DNA of 64,000 nucleotides from Siphonodentalium dalli (GCA_032622095.1 CP136061.1:230764944-230828943), one strand, 5' to 3'; counted from the first letter of the stretch, positions 1 to 14,016 are shown. Program-made: numbers and translations. The notes: a model not told the origin generated them from the letters alone.

Positions 1-739
1 TAGATTATACCCGTCGTGTGCTCATTACCGATGGGTGATTGGGTTTGATCAGAATGGTATTCAATATAATACTCCAGCGATTTTGCATGAGAACCCAACT
101 AGAAATTGAAATACATCTTAAAACTTGAATTGTTGGAACAGACGATAACCATTGATGACATATAACACACTGCACGAACGGTTGCGGCGCACTCACTGAG
201 CGATTATTTAAAGGATACCGATTACCACTAATACAATTGAACACGCATTACCCATGCACTAGCGATAACATATCACTGAGTGTCTCCGATGAATATTTTT
301 TTCATTGGTCAATCAAGTCACATGTGGTAAACCTATTATTTTATTGGTCACCATGCATGTAAACGAGGCGTTGCAAGAAGTCGCCTTTTCACTGTAATAA
401 TAAGAGTGGAGGTCTATGGTAATCGACACCTTCTGTGTGCCCCACATAATCTTGTACACGTGTTCAAACACGGCAATTGTATTCTATAGTACAGGCCCCA
501 GGAGCATAATGCAAAAAAAGACACGGCTATCATATAGAGGGCCGCTATTGATATAGTTCTATACAGACAATCGATATAGGGCAAGCATCCCTCCCGAACA
601 TATAATGTTTTAATTCATCTCTTAGAACGTGTGAACGATCTGTCGAAGAATAACCCCGATTCTGTGAGTCATTCATGAATCATTCTGGTCAGCAGGCCAT
701 GTTTTTGCTACAAAGTTTAATCCCGAAGACAAAAGAAAG
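1..739. other. Non-coding stretch, nothing recognised
   Basis: No open reading frame with recognisable domains, no RNA gene and no obvious repeat structure seen. The short frames present look like chance. Confidence 0.5.
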
Positions 740-2075
740 CATGAGGCATTTATGGCCGGGAAATAAATTGTCTTCGAGATCTGTCAAAATTCGACGACAA
801 TCTGAGAAGAGACATGGTGACGATTCAATGCTTCGTTTGACAATTTCGAAACAGTGTATAGCAATCTGTTAATTTTGGGGACATCCGTGAGGTAGTTTCT
901 GAAGAATGGTTGAAGTTAAATATAGATCACACCTCATCTGAAATATACCCACAAACGCAGGCGCTTGTCAGCCAAACACAATTTTGTTTAAGTTTAATTT
1001 TACTGAAGATTTTTAACTCTTTTTTTTTTAATCAAAATCTATCAGGAAGGTTTTCAAATAAATAAATAAAAAACTAGATCATGAATAAGTACTGGTATGT
1101 GGAATTTATAAGCCACAGAAAGGTTAATGAATTTCTTGTCATCAAATTTAGGAAAATCAAGTGCGACTTTTCTTCATGAGTACTGTTATGTGGAATTTAT
1201 AAGCCACAGAAAGATTAATATATATATAAATTGTCTTCGAAACCTGTCAAAAGTCGATCGTGATCTGAGAAGAGACTTGGTGAAGATTCAATGGTTCGTT
1301 TGACAAGACAATTTCGAAACAGTACAGCAAATTGTTAATATTAGGACAGCCGTGAGGAAGTTTCTGAAGAATGGTTGGAGATAGAATGACGGCTCATATG
1401 AAATATACCAGCCAACACAGGCGAGAGTCAGCCATACACAATTTTGTTTAAGTTGATTTTTACTGAAGATTTTAGACTTTTTTATTATCAAGATTTCACT
1501 GGAAGTTTTTTTCAAATAAATAAATAAGTAGCTCATGAATAAATACTGTTATGTGGAATTTATATGAAAGTTTAATGAATTTCATTTAATCAAATATAGG
1601 AAAATCGAGTGCGGCTTTTCTTCATGAGGCATGGGCGGAATATAAATTGACTTCGAGATCTGAGAAGAGACATAGTGAAGATTCAATGCTTCGTTTGACA
1701 GACAATTTCGAAACAGTGTAGCAATCTGTTAATTTTGAGACATCGGTGAGGAGGTTTCTGAAGAACGGTTGTATATAGAATTGTTTTAAGTTGATTTTTG
1801 CCCTTTGTTTTATCAAAATATATCCGAAAGTTGTTCAAATAAATAATTAAAAACGTGGGTCGATAAGTACTGCATGGTATATGGAATTTATAATTCATGT
1901 CATCAAATTTTGGAAAATCGGGTGGAACTTTTCTTCATGAGGCATGGGTGGAAAATAAATTGTCTTCGATATATGTCAAAAGTCGACGATGATCTGACAT
2001 GAGACATTCTGAAGATTCGATGATTCAATTGACAATTTCGAAAGAGTGTAGCGACCTGTTAATTTTTTAGATATG
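740..2075. repeat. Four degenerate tandem copies of a ~300-450 bp unit
   Basis: A block beginning around AAATTGTCTTCGA and running through a GAAACAGTGTAGCAA-like stretch recurs near 766, 1229, 1637 and 1960. A second block with GTGGAATTTATAAGCCACAG or a close variant recurs near 1095, 1185, 1553 and 1880. Copies have drifted by substitutions and indels and have no common open frame, so this is an old local tandem duplication of non-coding DNA. Confidence 0.7.
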
Positions 2076-3895
2076 ATCAGACATCCATGCGACGTGTTTC
2101 GGGACTCACGCTTATTAGAGAGAGAGATATATAATTTATTTACGTGACATGTGTATGCATGCATAATACAAAATAGCGAGAAAAAATACAAACACCCGGC
2201 CTATAAGGCCTATATATATATGTCACGCTTAATATAATATTTTCGCATACGTATAAGGAATATTTTACGTATCGATTCCTGCTAAATCAAATTGCAAATT
2301 AAAATTAAAACATACATTCTGATTCGTTTTATATATGTCTTAACCTTTACTCTCATAAGTAATTTAATATATATATAAAGTCCTTTCTTTTGCTGAAAGC
2401 GCCAGAGAGGTATTTAGATATTTTTCGTGGGTAAGATATTATTTCGATAAGTGCTTCATCAAACTTTCCTTCGGGTACCAATTCAGAAATTTGTTCAGGT
2501 AATTCGAAAACATTTCTCTGTATTACGTCAGAAAACTTCAACACAATTGTCCTGAAATAATCAGTACATATTCTAGCATTTGCCTTAAACGATCACACAT
2601 TTGTTTTACATTTTTAAATAGATCGTGGGTATAATATCTTCAAACAGCCAAGATCGACCTATAACCCGACAAAACTTGGGTTATATATACATTTGCCGTT
2701 TCGTATCTTGTCTCACGGTGACATAAAATATGATAAAAATATCTAACGACTTTTTTTTATCAAACCTGAAAGATCTTTAATGTTCAAAGAGCACGCAATA
2801 TGCCACTTGAAAAAAATTCTATCAATATCCATATCTGATTTCCTGATATAACTCATAACGGGGGGAAAAGTGCAACAGATTGCATCTGTCATGACTAATA
2901 TTTCAAAATCTTTTGTTGGTCTTAGACATAAATTCAAATGGAATAGGTCGTTTCATTTCACAGGCCTTGTCAACACTTGCGTTGGCCCATTCATGCGTCG
3001 TTTCAACAATTTATGCATGCCTCTTTGTGTCATTTGTATTCACCGGGTCAAGGACGGATCATTCCCTATTGTGTCCCGGTTTTGTCAACGGCCAAGAAAT
3101 GGCTTCGAACAGTGACTAATGCTGTGTAGAGTTATGAATCATAGAATCGCGTCAGGTGGGACGACGTCGACAGGTATATTCACGCCCGCACGTTCTTATG
3201 CGCGTGCTGTCTTCGGCATTGAGTGGCTGATGTATCGGACATGACTGAGTCATTCCCAGAACGATTGTTATCTCTGAGAGAATGATTCCATCGACTATTA
3301 TCACCAGCGCGTGTTTCATTTGAAATCTGGCTTTATTAATTCTATCAATTTATTCAAGTGACCCTCGTTGAACGTTGTAGTTGCTAATGAGCAGGTCAAA
3401 TCTGGTGACTGCATGGATTTTAGAGTTCATTTTTATTCCAATGTCACCATAGGACATCTGCCATTATGACCATCCTCGGTTTGTGTTTTAAGGGCCCACT
3501 TAATTCTCGAATAATCAGATCACACTATGTACAACATATTTCACATTACATACCATTAGAAAGAGGAAGTTCCAAAACATTGTATTATCAACTTTTCCGG
3601 TCGAATAAACTGTGAACATGTCCTTTGTGAATCTGAGAATTCTTATAGCTCTTGGGGGACACTCCAAGACCACAGCTGTTCCGTATTTTGATGGAATATT
3701 TTTTTTTTGTTCCTCTTCCAATGCTATATAATATGGAATATGTTCCGTATAATGTGATCTGGGCATTTGTAAATTAAGTGGACAATTAATCGCTGCCTTC
3801 TTATTGGTAATCCTACATCTGGTGATGTTACCATACATTCATAGCCGGAAAATTTCTCCGGCAATTTTACAGATAAATCGTTGTAGACGACGCAA
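2076..3895. other. Non-coding stretch; two unrecognised minus-strand frames
   Basis: Two minus-strand frames, 2353-2544 (63 codons) and 3515-3838 (107 codons), have non-repetitive composition and could be isolated exons or decayed transposon pieces. I recognise neither, and they have no visible partners, splice context or domain motif strong enough to call a gene. Confidence 0.35.
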
Positions 3896-4108
3896 TTGCC
3901 TAAATGCGAAATCAGGCGGTATGGTTACAGGTTGAGATCGGTCATTCTCACCATATCTAGTCAAATCTTGTGGAACCGTCTCCCAGATAGTTTAAGAGAT
4001 CCATTTATATCATATGATGAATTTAAATCTGGACTCAATACGTATTTATTTGAAAGAGTTTTTAAACACATAAAATGTAACTGTAAAGGTAAATGCGAAT
4101 GTAACTAG
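3896..4108 (+). mobile_element. 3' end of a non-LTR (LINE) reverse transcriptase ORF, remnant
   Basis: The 70-codon frame carries the arrangement typical of the C-terminal tail of CR1/L2/Jockey-type LINE polyproteins: a basic stretch, then LWNRLPDSLRD, then an FKSGLNTYLF-like segment, ending in a short Cys-rich tail. Only the tail is present; no reverse transcriptase core (FADD box) lies upstream, so this is a 5'-truncated insertion. Assignment rests on the LWNxLP...FKxxLxxYL pattern and is moderate. Confidence 0.55.
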
Positions 4109-5041
4109 CTTGGATATAAGGATATTATTTATTTAGTTGTGTACATAGCAGCTCTCGTGCACGACGTATTTATTGTAAAGCCCGTGAGCACAATTTTCGT
4201 GGAAACTTGGCTCTAAACTCTAATATTATTATTAGTGTGCTAGTATATGAACGATAAAATTTCTACATGCGTAGTTACTCCTTGAGGCCACATGGCGGTT
4301 TGCGAAAAAATATTAGCTTTTGCATTTTCCCCGGTATCGAAATAGGTCGATAAATATTAACTATACCTTTCTACGACCATTACAAATCCCAGAAAGATGC
4401 ATTTAAGTCATACAAAATACAAATTTGAACACGATGTTTGTGCCCCAAACAAAACAAGGTCATGTGAACCGCATGGAATAAAAATGAGCGTTTCGTGTTA
4501 ATCTATTTCTGGTATTGTAGAAACAAAGAGCGTTTCTTTCACTTATTTGCGAAAAATTAAAATAACTGGAAAATGGCTGTGACCATGGAACGTATTTTTT
4601 CAGAGCATATATGAAGCCGGTATGTCAATATTTCGTGTGTTTTTCAGCCTATCTTGCACCTCCATTCAAATTAAATAATAATTAAATAATTATTTGGAAG
4701 CTCGAATGAGCTCTGTCCGTTAGTTGTTTCCCCGAAATTAGGCAGATATATGTCAAGAATCAATCGCGAAAAACTGGTGGTATTTCCGTGCTCTATAAAT
4801 TAAGCAATGAAGAAATTGAAGACATATATCAGTAATTCCAAAATGTATCACTCAAAGGTATGCAATCGACAGCCATCTATATATATGAAGGATATCTTGA
4901 ACATGACAGCAAATGTTGCCGGTTGTATGAATGTATAGCCTTACGATCGGCCAACAGTTATATATGTAAATTTTAGGTAGTCCAATGTGGAATCCTGACA
5001 TTACAGACATACAATTTCTTAACCCTTTACCCAACAGAAGG
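4109..5041. other. Non-coding stretch, nothing recognised
   Basis: AT-rich sequence without recognisable coding or structural features. Confidence 0.5.
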
Positions 5042-5272
5042 GCCCTGTGCCAATGCATTCTCTTATATATGCGAGTCGACCATAGGTCGCCTCGCATATA
5101 TAAGAGAATGCATTGGCTTAACACATTAAAAATTATAAAATTGTTAAAGAATGTAAGAAAAAATGGTAAAAAGTGTTAAAAAAAAGATTTTGTTAGGCCA
5201 ATGCATTCTCTTATATATGCGAGGCGACCTATGGTCGACTCGCATATATAAGAGAATGCATTGGCACAGGGC
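5042..5272. mobile_element. Foldback element made of two inverted hairpins
   Basis: Two 69-nt hairpins (5049-5117 and 5197-5265), each a 27-bp perfect stem starting GCCAATGCATTCTC around a 15-nt loop, are arranged as inverted copies of each other; with the flanking GCCCTGT/ACAGGGC the outer inverted repeat is about 76 bp, with a ~79 bp AT-rich centre. A decayed third arm lies near 5520-5585. This is a nested palindrome, typical of a foldback/MITE-like element. No target duplication was resolved. Confidence 0.75.
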
Positions 5273-5949
5273 TAACTGTAACTATCACAATGTGGTCAAG
5301 GAGCCGGTTCCAATGATATCCATATTTGTATGGTTCTATTGAGACAGACCGAAGATATTTTAGGCTGTTGAAGCTTTATTTGGCCGGTTTTGGACGGTTT
5401 GTTGGGTAAAGGGTTAATCGTCACGTCACGGCGATCAAAATGTGTTGACACACTGATACACTATATATACTAATATTAGGACTCAACCCTTCGATGACTG
5501 GATCGACCTGATTTTTTACGAAACCCCTATACCAATGCATGCCATATAGGTCGACTCGCATATATAAGATAATGCACTGTCATGGGGTCTTTAATACTGC
5601 GCCAGCGCGGTTGTCAAGAAAGGGTTAATATACTCTGCAATGATTTACCAATTTGGGGAAAATACTAAATATACAAATATATACTATATACATATACGAA
5701 TGCAATAACACAAATCCGATTTTAGCAAAAACACCATATATATCATATTCCTCGTAGATTCTCAAAATCGGTCACAATATATTTCAATGAGTCGTATTGT
5801 CCATGAAATTTCTTTCCTTTGATTTATACCTCGACAGAATCAAACTAGAGATGGGCTTGTCCCAGATGGGACCAAGTAATGCCCCCCGTATTCAAAATGT
5901 TATTTGAGTGAAGTAGCCATTACCATATATTGGGCACTGAAATTATGTC
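5273..5949. other. Non-coding stretch with a decayed hairpin fragment
   Basis: Contains a partial relative of the foldback arm near 5520-5585 (TCGACTCGCATATATAAGA core). Otherwise nothing recognised. Confidence 0.45.
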
Positions 5950-6622
5950 AACAGGTATCCCTAACCCTAAACCCCTTAACCCTAACCCCTAACCCTAATC
6001 ATAACTCCACAAAAAAAAGTCAACAGGTATCCCCAACCCCTAAACCCCCTAACCCTACCCCCTAACCCTAATCATAACTCCACAAAAAAAAGTCAGACAG
6101 ACATCATAATCGCAGGTGCATAGGTTCCCATGGTACTAAATATCAGTGCCAAGATTAAAAAACATTGACCTAAAAATGTAGAAATAAAAGCTCGGACAAA
6201 ATTAAGCATGTTGCAAAAACAAATTATAAGTCGAAAAAGGGAGATAACTCCACCAAAAAATGTCGGACAGATGTCATAATCGCAGGTGCACAGATTCCCA
6301 TGGTACTAAATATATGTGCCAAGTTTTTTAAAAATTTACCTAAAAATGTAGGAATAAAAGCTCTGACAAAATGATACATGTTGTGAACAGTTTCTAAGTC
6401 GAAAAAGGGGGGATAACTCCTCCAAAAAAAGTCCGACAGACGTCATAATCGTGCACAGGTCCCCAAGGTGGTTGATGTCTGTGCCAAGTTTCACGGCAAT
6501 TGATCAAAAAACGACTGAGAAAAACTCCGGACAAATTTGTGTCCACGGACGGACATACGGACGGACAAGCTGATACCAGTATACCCCCCCCCCCACAACT
6601 CGTTGCCGGGGGTATAATAAAT
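5950..6622 (+). repeat. Degenerate tandem repeats ending in a retroposon-like tail
   Basis: Degenerate telomere-like CCCTAA runs (5950-6068) are followed by about four diverged copies of a unit starting CATAACTCCACAAAAAAA (near 6000, 6075, 6243, 6412). The block ends in GGACGGACATACGGACGG, a poly-C run and GGGGGTATAATAA, a 3' tail style I associate with dispersed retroposon-type repeats of aquatic invertebrates. That family association is from general knowledge and not tested here. Confidence 0.55.
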
Positions 6623-7176
6623 GGATGTCGAGATATCGTATCGAAAACTTGAGAAATCTACCGACGGAAAGCTATATCAGACACCCTTCAAAATGAATGA
6701 CAGATAATTATTACGAATAGCTATTAATATTGTCGTAATTTTGTCAAACGGTCGAAAAACGTTTTCGCAGAAATGACGACTGTAATCGAGTCTGTTTGTG
6801 AGACAATCGTGTTTGTCACTCGCAGTAAGGGGATTACGGGTCTGTGTGACGTGACTATTTTGTACCTATAATTGTGCTGTTATATATCTGGCCATGGCTT
6901 ATATATAAGCGATTTGTGTTTAGCAAGATTATCGTGTTTCACGACGACGAATGATTTGATTGTCACTATAAAAGATACAAATTAAGGCAAACATGGCGGT
7001 CACAATATAAGGACATATTCTTCTTCTTCTTCACATTACAGCTCGCTGTCATTTACTGACAATTATGAGCCGGTCTAGGTGCTACCACGGCCGAGTAACT
7101 TTATAACCCTGTGGTGACTCCAGTAGCGTTCTTTAACGTGCACACACCGAGGCGTGTACACGGGTCAGCCATTAAT
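6623..7176. other. Non-coding stretch, nothing recognised
   Basis: No supported feature. Confidence 0.45.
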
Positions 7177-9394
7177 AGAGACCTTTCGCAAAACTCACGT
7201 TTACGATTACGGATACGGATAGGGTACTACGTCACCAACATTTGTGTACTTTCTAATCGTTGTCGTATTTTACTATCCGTAATAACGGTTACGATCTCAT
7301 GTTTTCTAATAAGCTCAAATAACACCTGAAATTTATTTTCTGCAATATATCACTTTACTCCGTTCGAGACTGTATATGTATATCATGTAAACCATCCAGT
7401 TATATTGAGCTACGACCTCGGTGTGCTGTTTAGATTGGCAATCACTCTACTCGTCGTCGTGAATCTCGAGCTTCCCGCGAAATAAGATCGCTATTCACAA
7501 CGGATAGTCATCGCTGGCTGCGACACAAAACTTTGCAGTAATATATAGAAGTGCACTATGAAAGCAGTCGCCACAAATACACGACTGGCATGGATATGGT
7601 TGTACTAAAAGACTATTTGGCACACCCACCGACATCACCGTGTCGACTATGTTTCGATTTGATAGGACCAAATCAGAAGTGATGCACATCAGCGAGAACA
7701 CCAACCTTATGTTGGATTTCCTAAACCCAAAGAGGTGATAGGCCTGGATAGGATATTTTATTTCCAATACACATATAGAGACGTGGCGACAGGGGGGTTG
7801 GGGGGGGGGGCTGTCCCACCCACCAACTTGGGTAAAAAATTTCAACAGTTGGAAATTTCATACCTGACACAACATTATAGTTGGAAATTTCACACCAACA
7901 ATAGGTTGAAAATGTTCTTGTAGTTTGATTTTCAAACAATTTATTGTGGGGAGTTTATTGTTTTTGGACCAATATTTGCATATTTTCCTTCTTTTGATAA
8001 CAATTTTGGACTGAAATGGCCATCAGTTAGAAATTTTCCAACCTTAGGGGTGTCGGGTTGGAAATTTCTAACAATTGGAAAGCTTGTGTCCTGGTCCCTC
8101 CCCGTGGCCAGTCAAAAACTTCTAGTTAATTTAAGAAAATAATATTGTCCTACATTGGGTGAAAATTGTCCTTGGAATTGTCATCAGTTGGAAATTTCCA
8201 ACTCTATGAATGCTTAAGGCTAGTCTAGATGCCAGGATTTTGCGATTTTCTTGTTCAGGTTGCAAAATTTTCGCACACCGGGCCGAACCATGTTCGTTCC
8301 GGTGTGTCCTGGTCCCTCCCCGTGGCCAATAAAAAACTGCTAATGAGTTTAAGATAAACAATATTTTACTACATTTGGTTAAAATTGTTGACTAAAAATT
8401 TCCAAACTAAGGGAGTGTATGAATTTTCTCTTACGGGGCCGAACAACCGTGGTCGGCCCGGTGTGTCCTGGTCTATTGCCCGTAGTGGTGTGCATTTGTC
8501 TGTAGTTAGACCACTAGATGTTAGGATTTGTGCAATTTTCAGGTTCAAAATATATGAATATTATCATACCGGGTAGATAGAACCATGGTTTGTAAATAGG
8601 CTATTAGGCATGTGAACACTTATAGGTGCAATGAGGGAATGAAATTTTGCAAAAACCTTTGGTCTGATTCAAATGGTGTTTTGGTTTGATTCAAGGCGGG
8701 TGTGAAAAAGGAATTATGCACGGCCTTGTCTCTGGTTTGATTCAAGGGGGGGGGGTGCAGTTGGAATTATCAAGATGGACACCCCCAACGGAGACCCTCT
8801 AGCCACGTCCCTGCACAAACATATTACATAATAATGATGACAATTATGGATAATTCTGTCGTATATTGTGGGCGATGACATGCGATGGCATAATCTGGCA
8901 AGACTGTCTTCCTGCGAAATCGAATTGAAATGAAATTGTGGACTGAAAGGGTCTTGAAGTGGTAGCGTCGTGGTTGATGTGAGGTCCAAATTTAGGAACC
9001 CCTCTTCCCCAGCATAACGTCTATCAGGTCATCTATGATAACAACGAACTGAATTTCCACCACATATAATGACCTGGCATTTATACCTGTATTGCGGTAA
9101 TATATCACGAGAATCCCGGGTCGTACCTTGTAACTGGTCGAATTATTGACAATATAAACAGGTCATTATTATCGCATTGTTGCAAATGAGACGATATGTG
9201 AAGTATTAAGGGACTGTATACCAAACACACGCTTTGATTTGTAAAAGTGGTACGAAATAATGATGGTAAGTGTTCGTCAAAACTCTTACGCGTAGTCGTT
9301 TTGCGAAAGGACTTTTTGGCCATACGGATAGACTTACGACTACGAATAGCTATCCGTATTCGTAATCGTAAACGTGAGGATGCGAAAGGTCTCT
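7177..9394. mobile_element. Putative 2.2 kb non-autonomous DNA element with inverted ends
   Basis: The left end starts AGAGACCTTTCGCA and the right end finishes with its exact reverse complement. Similarity continues for about 45-50 bp (ACTCACGTTTACGATTACG region, a few mismatches). Both ends are flanked by AAT (7174-7176 and 9395-9397), a possible 3-bp target duplication. Internally there is no transposase frame, only short repeats of a TTGGAAATTTC motif between 7,840 and 8,200. A related inverted copy of the left subterminal region lies near 9,690-9,815. Superfamily is not determinable. Confidence 0.5.
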
Positions 9395-9569
9395 AATGTC
9401 CGCACACGATCGGACAGCGTACTGCACCACAACAACATACCTGGACAAATATTGTAATGGGGGAAGTCGGCATTTTTGCATTCGGATCTTTATTCAGTGA
9501 TCTCGAATGAGACTTTTCAGCCTTACAAACTTGGTATCTGACCGAGTTCTGATTTTTGTCAGAATACGC

Positions 9570-9643
9570 TGACCAGGTTGCGATCCCCGGCCCGCTAGCA
9601 CGAGAGACCAGTAAGCTACCTCTCGGCTACCGACTTCCCTGTA
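9570..9643 (-). mobile_element. tRNA-like SINE head
   Basis: On the minus strand, TAGCCGAGAGGT matches the pol III A box, and GGGATCGCAACC about 31 nt downstream matches the B box with one mismatch, at the spacing usual for tRNA genes. No convincing acceptor-stem pairing or anticodon arm was seen, so a tRNA-derived SINE or tRNA pseudogene is preferred over a functional tRNA. Confidence 0.45.
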
Positions 9644-12600
9644 TTCTCTGAGTCATCTCACACATTGAGGATTTGAGAAACGATTGCGAACTTATTACCG
9701 TTGGTGTATTTGTGAGTTCTGTTGAAAATCCAAAACCACAATCGTAACAACGCATATGGAAACACGACAACGAATATAGAAAGAACACATATTCTAGTGA
9801 CGTAGTACCCTATTCGTAATAATTATATGCATGGTGTCGTTCATTATGCGACAGATGTCTATTATTTTCTGGCGGCATCTTTATTGTCATTCGATAAGTC
9901 TGTATAAAATGCTACTTTCAGAACATGATTGTGTCAGCCTGATTCGATCCCGGAACCTGACAAAAGCGACTAAATGCATGCATATAGGCTTAAAGACATA
10001 TTATGTACTTGTTCGGGTACGTGAAACTGATAAGATAGTATCCAGGAGCTATGCCAACTGTATGAATTTAGCATTCTACTAACATCACCGTGAATCTGAA
10101 GCAAATCGTCTGTACCATTCCATAGAAAAGATCGTCTGAACAACGCTCATTTGTAAATTTGTAAATATTTACTGCTCGATTCGGGACGTATCAATCGGCG
10201 ATAAACTGACGAAAATTATTTCGCCATCGAGAGTCACTGCATTTAATTAATATATAAGAATGACGGTGTTTGTTTATTGTTAATTTGGATATAATATTTG
10301 TAAAAAAAAAAAAACTACTTTAAACAAGATTAATCTACATTTCTATTTTATCACCCTACCGGAGTATTTCACATCACTTTAAATATATAGTCAGTGTTCC
10401 ATGAATGTTCTTACTGAACCACTTTCACTTTTATTTTGACTTTGGTATATGAAATAAGGTGTGCCACATGAAAGACGCTATTTTGTTTAACATTGTTATT
10501 CTATTCATTTATTGTTTATAGTTTTGATGCTTTAGATGTACAACAAATTCCTTTTGTTAATTTATTTAATAACAAAATCATATTCTGTGGTATATATCTA
10601 TTATGTATGCCTAGTTTATATGTCATATTTTGTTTTCAACAGAACAGGGCACAAAATAACCAAGATAAATTATATGTGTATATATTTCAAAGAACGAATA
10701 GTATTAGGTGTATTCTGAAGCGCAAACCGCCATGTGGCTTTAAAGGGCTCACGGTCTGGCTAATTATGTTTTGGTATAGAAAACGTGACTGTGAATTTAT
10801 ACCCATTTATAGACTGTGCATTTATACTATGAATATGTTGCAAATTCGTGTTCTGGAACCTAGAATAATCATGAAACTTAACTTTAAACGCTTTAACTGA
10901 AATGATTATTCTTTGTAGATAATTAGTGATTCCCACAATGAGTAAAACCGACGATGGGTGAAAAACATTCATCGCATGTTATAATGCGGATAAACGTTGC
11001 CCCTTTCTATACTAAAGCATCATGCATGATTAGTTAACCATTAGGAAATGTTCATATAATAAGTTTAACCATTTCTATACTAAAGCATCATTCTTGAGTA
11101 GTTATCCCGTAGTAAATGATCAGATAATAAGTTCCACAAACGACCATACTTACTATCTAAACTTTTCCCGCAATAAATACGGCTCCTTCTGCACTTTTAT
11201 TTATTTGTCGTCTGCGTTTATCACATTAACATATACCATTCCGATGTTCACTTTTTAACTGACTGTGAGAATCAATTTAATATTGAAAGGGTTAAATTAT
11301 CTTGAGTGATATCGCGGCGTGAGTCACAAAGTCAAGCTGTTTCCTTGATTGCGGCGTTCACACAGAAGTGGGGCTGTATGATCTGTATGGAATGCTGTGG
11401 TTTGTTTTATTTTTCGTTTTGGACGCTACGTGACTTAAACCATAATCTCGCAAATGAAGCTTAAGTTTTGACTCTGATCTCTCGTAAGCACCAACAATGT
11501 GCGTCAACGCACCATGCAGTAATCCGATTGTGAGAACCAACTTCAAGCATAACAGATGTCACGTCATCACCTTGACGTCATGCATTGCACCTCCGTCATT
11601 GCAGAGAGCACGTCCGCGCAGTCTCAGTAAGCTTACTTCAGAGTCCAGACATACATATATTACATTGGGTCTGATTACCTGTCACAGAATATTTCCTGAA
11701 CCGCGGGATAGCGCCAAACAGAACATTCTATAGTTCCATGCATGCGAAAAACGTCAAATCGATACGATTAACGTAACCCACCCAGTGTGACGCAATTTGT
11801 GTGTGTGGCGGGGGGGGGGGGTGGCACACGCTTCGGATAAATAACATGTTGACGAGACTATAAGACAGACTCAATATGTCTCTATGACTGAGTGTATGTT
11901 TACACGGACTGCATGGTCTCGGCGAAGTGCTACTTGTGTTTTGTAAGATTTAATTTTGTAAGAATTGGGTGGACACAATCGACACGAAGAAAAGTTATGC
12001 CGCGCAAAACGTTGGGATGGCTGAGAGTGTTCTGGTATAGTGGAACATTTTCTACTTTGTCACATTTAAGATAGAAATCGCTATCAGTTATAAACATTTC
12101 AACTATACGGGGAGGTGTTACCTGTGTGTTTAAAATCTCTATAGAAATATAGAAATCTCCTTGCATATGAACAAAGACCAACTGCAAAGCGACGTTCCAG
12201 ATCTTGACAATCACCATGGTCGTGTGTGATAGCTCTTTTATTTTTGGACGCTGTGCACCCAGCCTATATATAAGCTAATAATTTGCCAGTTTGTCCATAC
12301 AGCTTATTTTGCCCTCCAAAATATACACCTTGAAATATTCGCTTTTGGATCTTTCCCAGTACCGAAATATGTCGATAAATACCTTTATCTACCATTTCCT
12401 ATGAAATTCCCTGATACAATGGGCGATAACGAATGGGCGATAAAAGCATCCGTATCGTCACTGCAGTTGCGATACAAGGCGCTCGTGACGTCGTTGACTG
12501 ATCAAAATCATGAATGAACTGACGTCACATCAATCGCGTGAAAAATCAAAACGACATTCCAACGTATATTCTTGCGTACTATAAACAAATAGTTCCAATG

Positions 12601-12931
12601 TTTTAACACTATTTGATTGCCTACCGGGTAACCATCAAGGGTATTATGGTATAACACATCACAAGGCAACTAATATGTATGTGTTCAGTATGTATTATAA
12701 GTGTAAGAAATTGTGTCCATTGCATACATTTCCGTTAGGCATATTCGGGTGAACAGGCAGGTTGTGAGAATTTAGCAAAGCGAGCTAATCGCGTGACACA
12801 GATACCTTTGCAGGTTGGGAGAATTTACTCAAGAAAGCGAATCATCGGACACAAATTCAACAGTTTTGGCATTTAAAAAACTCCTGAAATGTAATTTGTG
12901 CGGTGGATTCCGTCACACCAATGGTAGATAA
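9644..12931. other. Non-coding stretch, little recognised
   Basis: A diverged tandem pair of ~66 bp units (CTATACTAAAGCATCAT...) lies at about 11,010-11,134. A poly-C/G microsatellite lies near 11,808. The frame at 10,493-10,900 is AT-rich low-complexity sequence and not called. Confidence 0.4.
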
Positions 12932-13104
12932 ATGTGTTATATACACAATGTGTTTGTAACGATTCATGTATCGCGACTCGGGCTAGTTTTCGTGTCCATA
13001 TAGCGACTCGGCGACCAAAGTCGCCTCGTCGCTATATATGGCCACGAAAACTTGCCTCGTCGCGATACATGAATCGTTACAAACACATTGTGTATATAAC
13101 ACAT
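12932..13104. repeat. Long near-perfect hairpin (foldback element)
   Basis: The left arm begins ATGTGTTATATACACAATG and the right arm ends in its reverse complement. Pairing continues inward through CGATTCATGTATCGCGAC to the middle, apart from a few mismatches. At ~173 bp the whole segment is one hairpin with no room for a gene. Confidence 0.7.
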
Positions 13105-13466
13105 ATGTATTACATTTCTATGAGCATTAAAGTCATACAATAATTACAACTTCGAATGGGTCCTGGTCAAATATTGCGGCATTTGTATTCATTTCAATTC
13201 TGGAATGGGAAACGAAATAACGCGAGACTTCCGGAGAAGGTATATTGCGTTATCTTAAAGTCGCCGTCGCGAAGTTCATATTTTACCCATTTCCCCGCTT
13301 ATTAGACCAACATAGTCGTTCTGAGAACGAAATGAATCGCCCCGGGTCAGCTGCACGTTTTGCAAAACTTTCCTGAGATTTCAAAATGGATTTTCTCAAA
13401 ATCTGTCAATGAATGTCTTTGTGATATTTGGTACAAGCGATTATTGTGATACAATATTTAAGAAGA

Positions 13467-13676
13467 CCCATTGGATATTATAACCTCATTTACATTAATT
13501 TTATGGCATGAAAAATATTTAACATTTCACTGTTTCCGGTTCCAAGAACTTCTGTCAAATCGATTTTTTACCCACTGGATATTATAACCTCATTTACATT
13601 AATTTCATGGCATGAACAATATTTAACATTTCACTGTTTTCCAGTTCCAATAGCTTATGTCAAATAGATTTTTTAT
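13467..13676. repeat. Tandem duplication, two ~104-bp units
   Basis: Units starting CCCATTGGATATTATAACC (13467) and CCCACTGGATATTATAACC (13571) are aligned end to end with few substitutions. Non-coding. Confidence 0.85.
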
Positions 13677-14016
13677 TCTTCAAAAAGTGCAGTTCATATA
13701 TTCATATTATCATATCTGAAGGTCATGAGAGGAGACTCAAGTTTTCTTGATTTGTGAAAGTAACGATTATTTTCAAGTAGAAAATAATCATCACCATCTC
13801 ACGAGAGGTGAAAACCCACACGCTACTCAGAACAGTTGACTGTTGCATTTATTATAGTTTCTATGCCAGTTTATTACGACCCATACTACGGTTTGACCTA
13901 ATACGTTCTTAAAGGTACAATACCAGTTACACCACCACCCAATTTCTGTTAAAATAACGCACAATTTAAGGATACCGAATGACGCAAAAATTGACGTCAT
14001 GACGCAGTGCTGAGTT

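Noticed and set aside
2353-2544. 63-codon minus-strand frame as a host exon
   Set aside because: Too short and unrecognised; no supporting context.
3515-3838. 107-codon minus-strand frame as a host exon
   Set aside because: Composition is protein-like, but I recognise no domain, see no partner exons and no clear splice context; left as unassigned.
5950-6068. Telomere or chromosome end from CCCTAA runs
   Set aside because: Short, degenerate and interrupted; part of a dispersed repeat block, not terminal DNA.
7495-9323. Several 70-116 codon frames in the 2.2 kb inverted-end element as a transposase
   Set aside because: No DDE-type or other transposase motifs; frames are scattered on both strands and overlap repeats.
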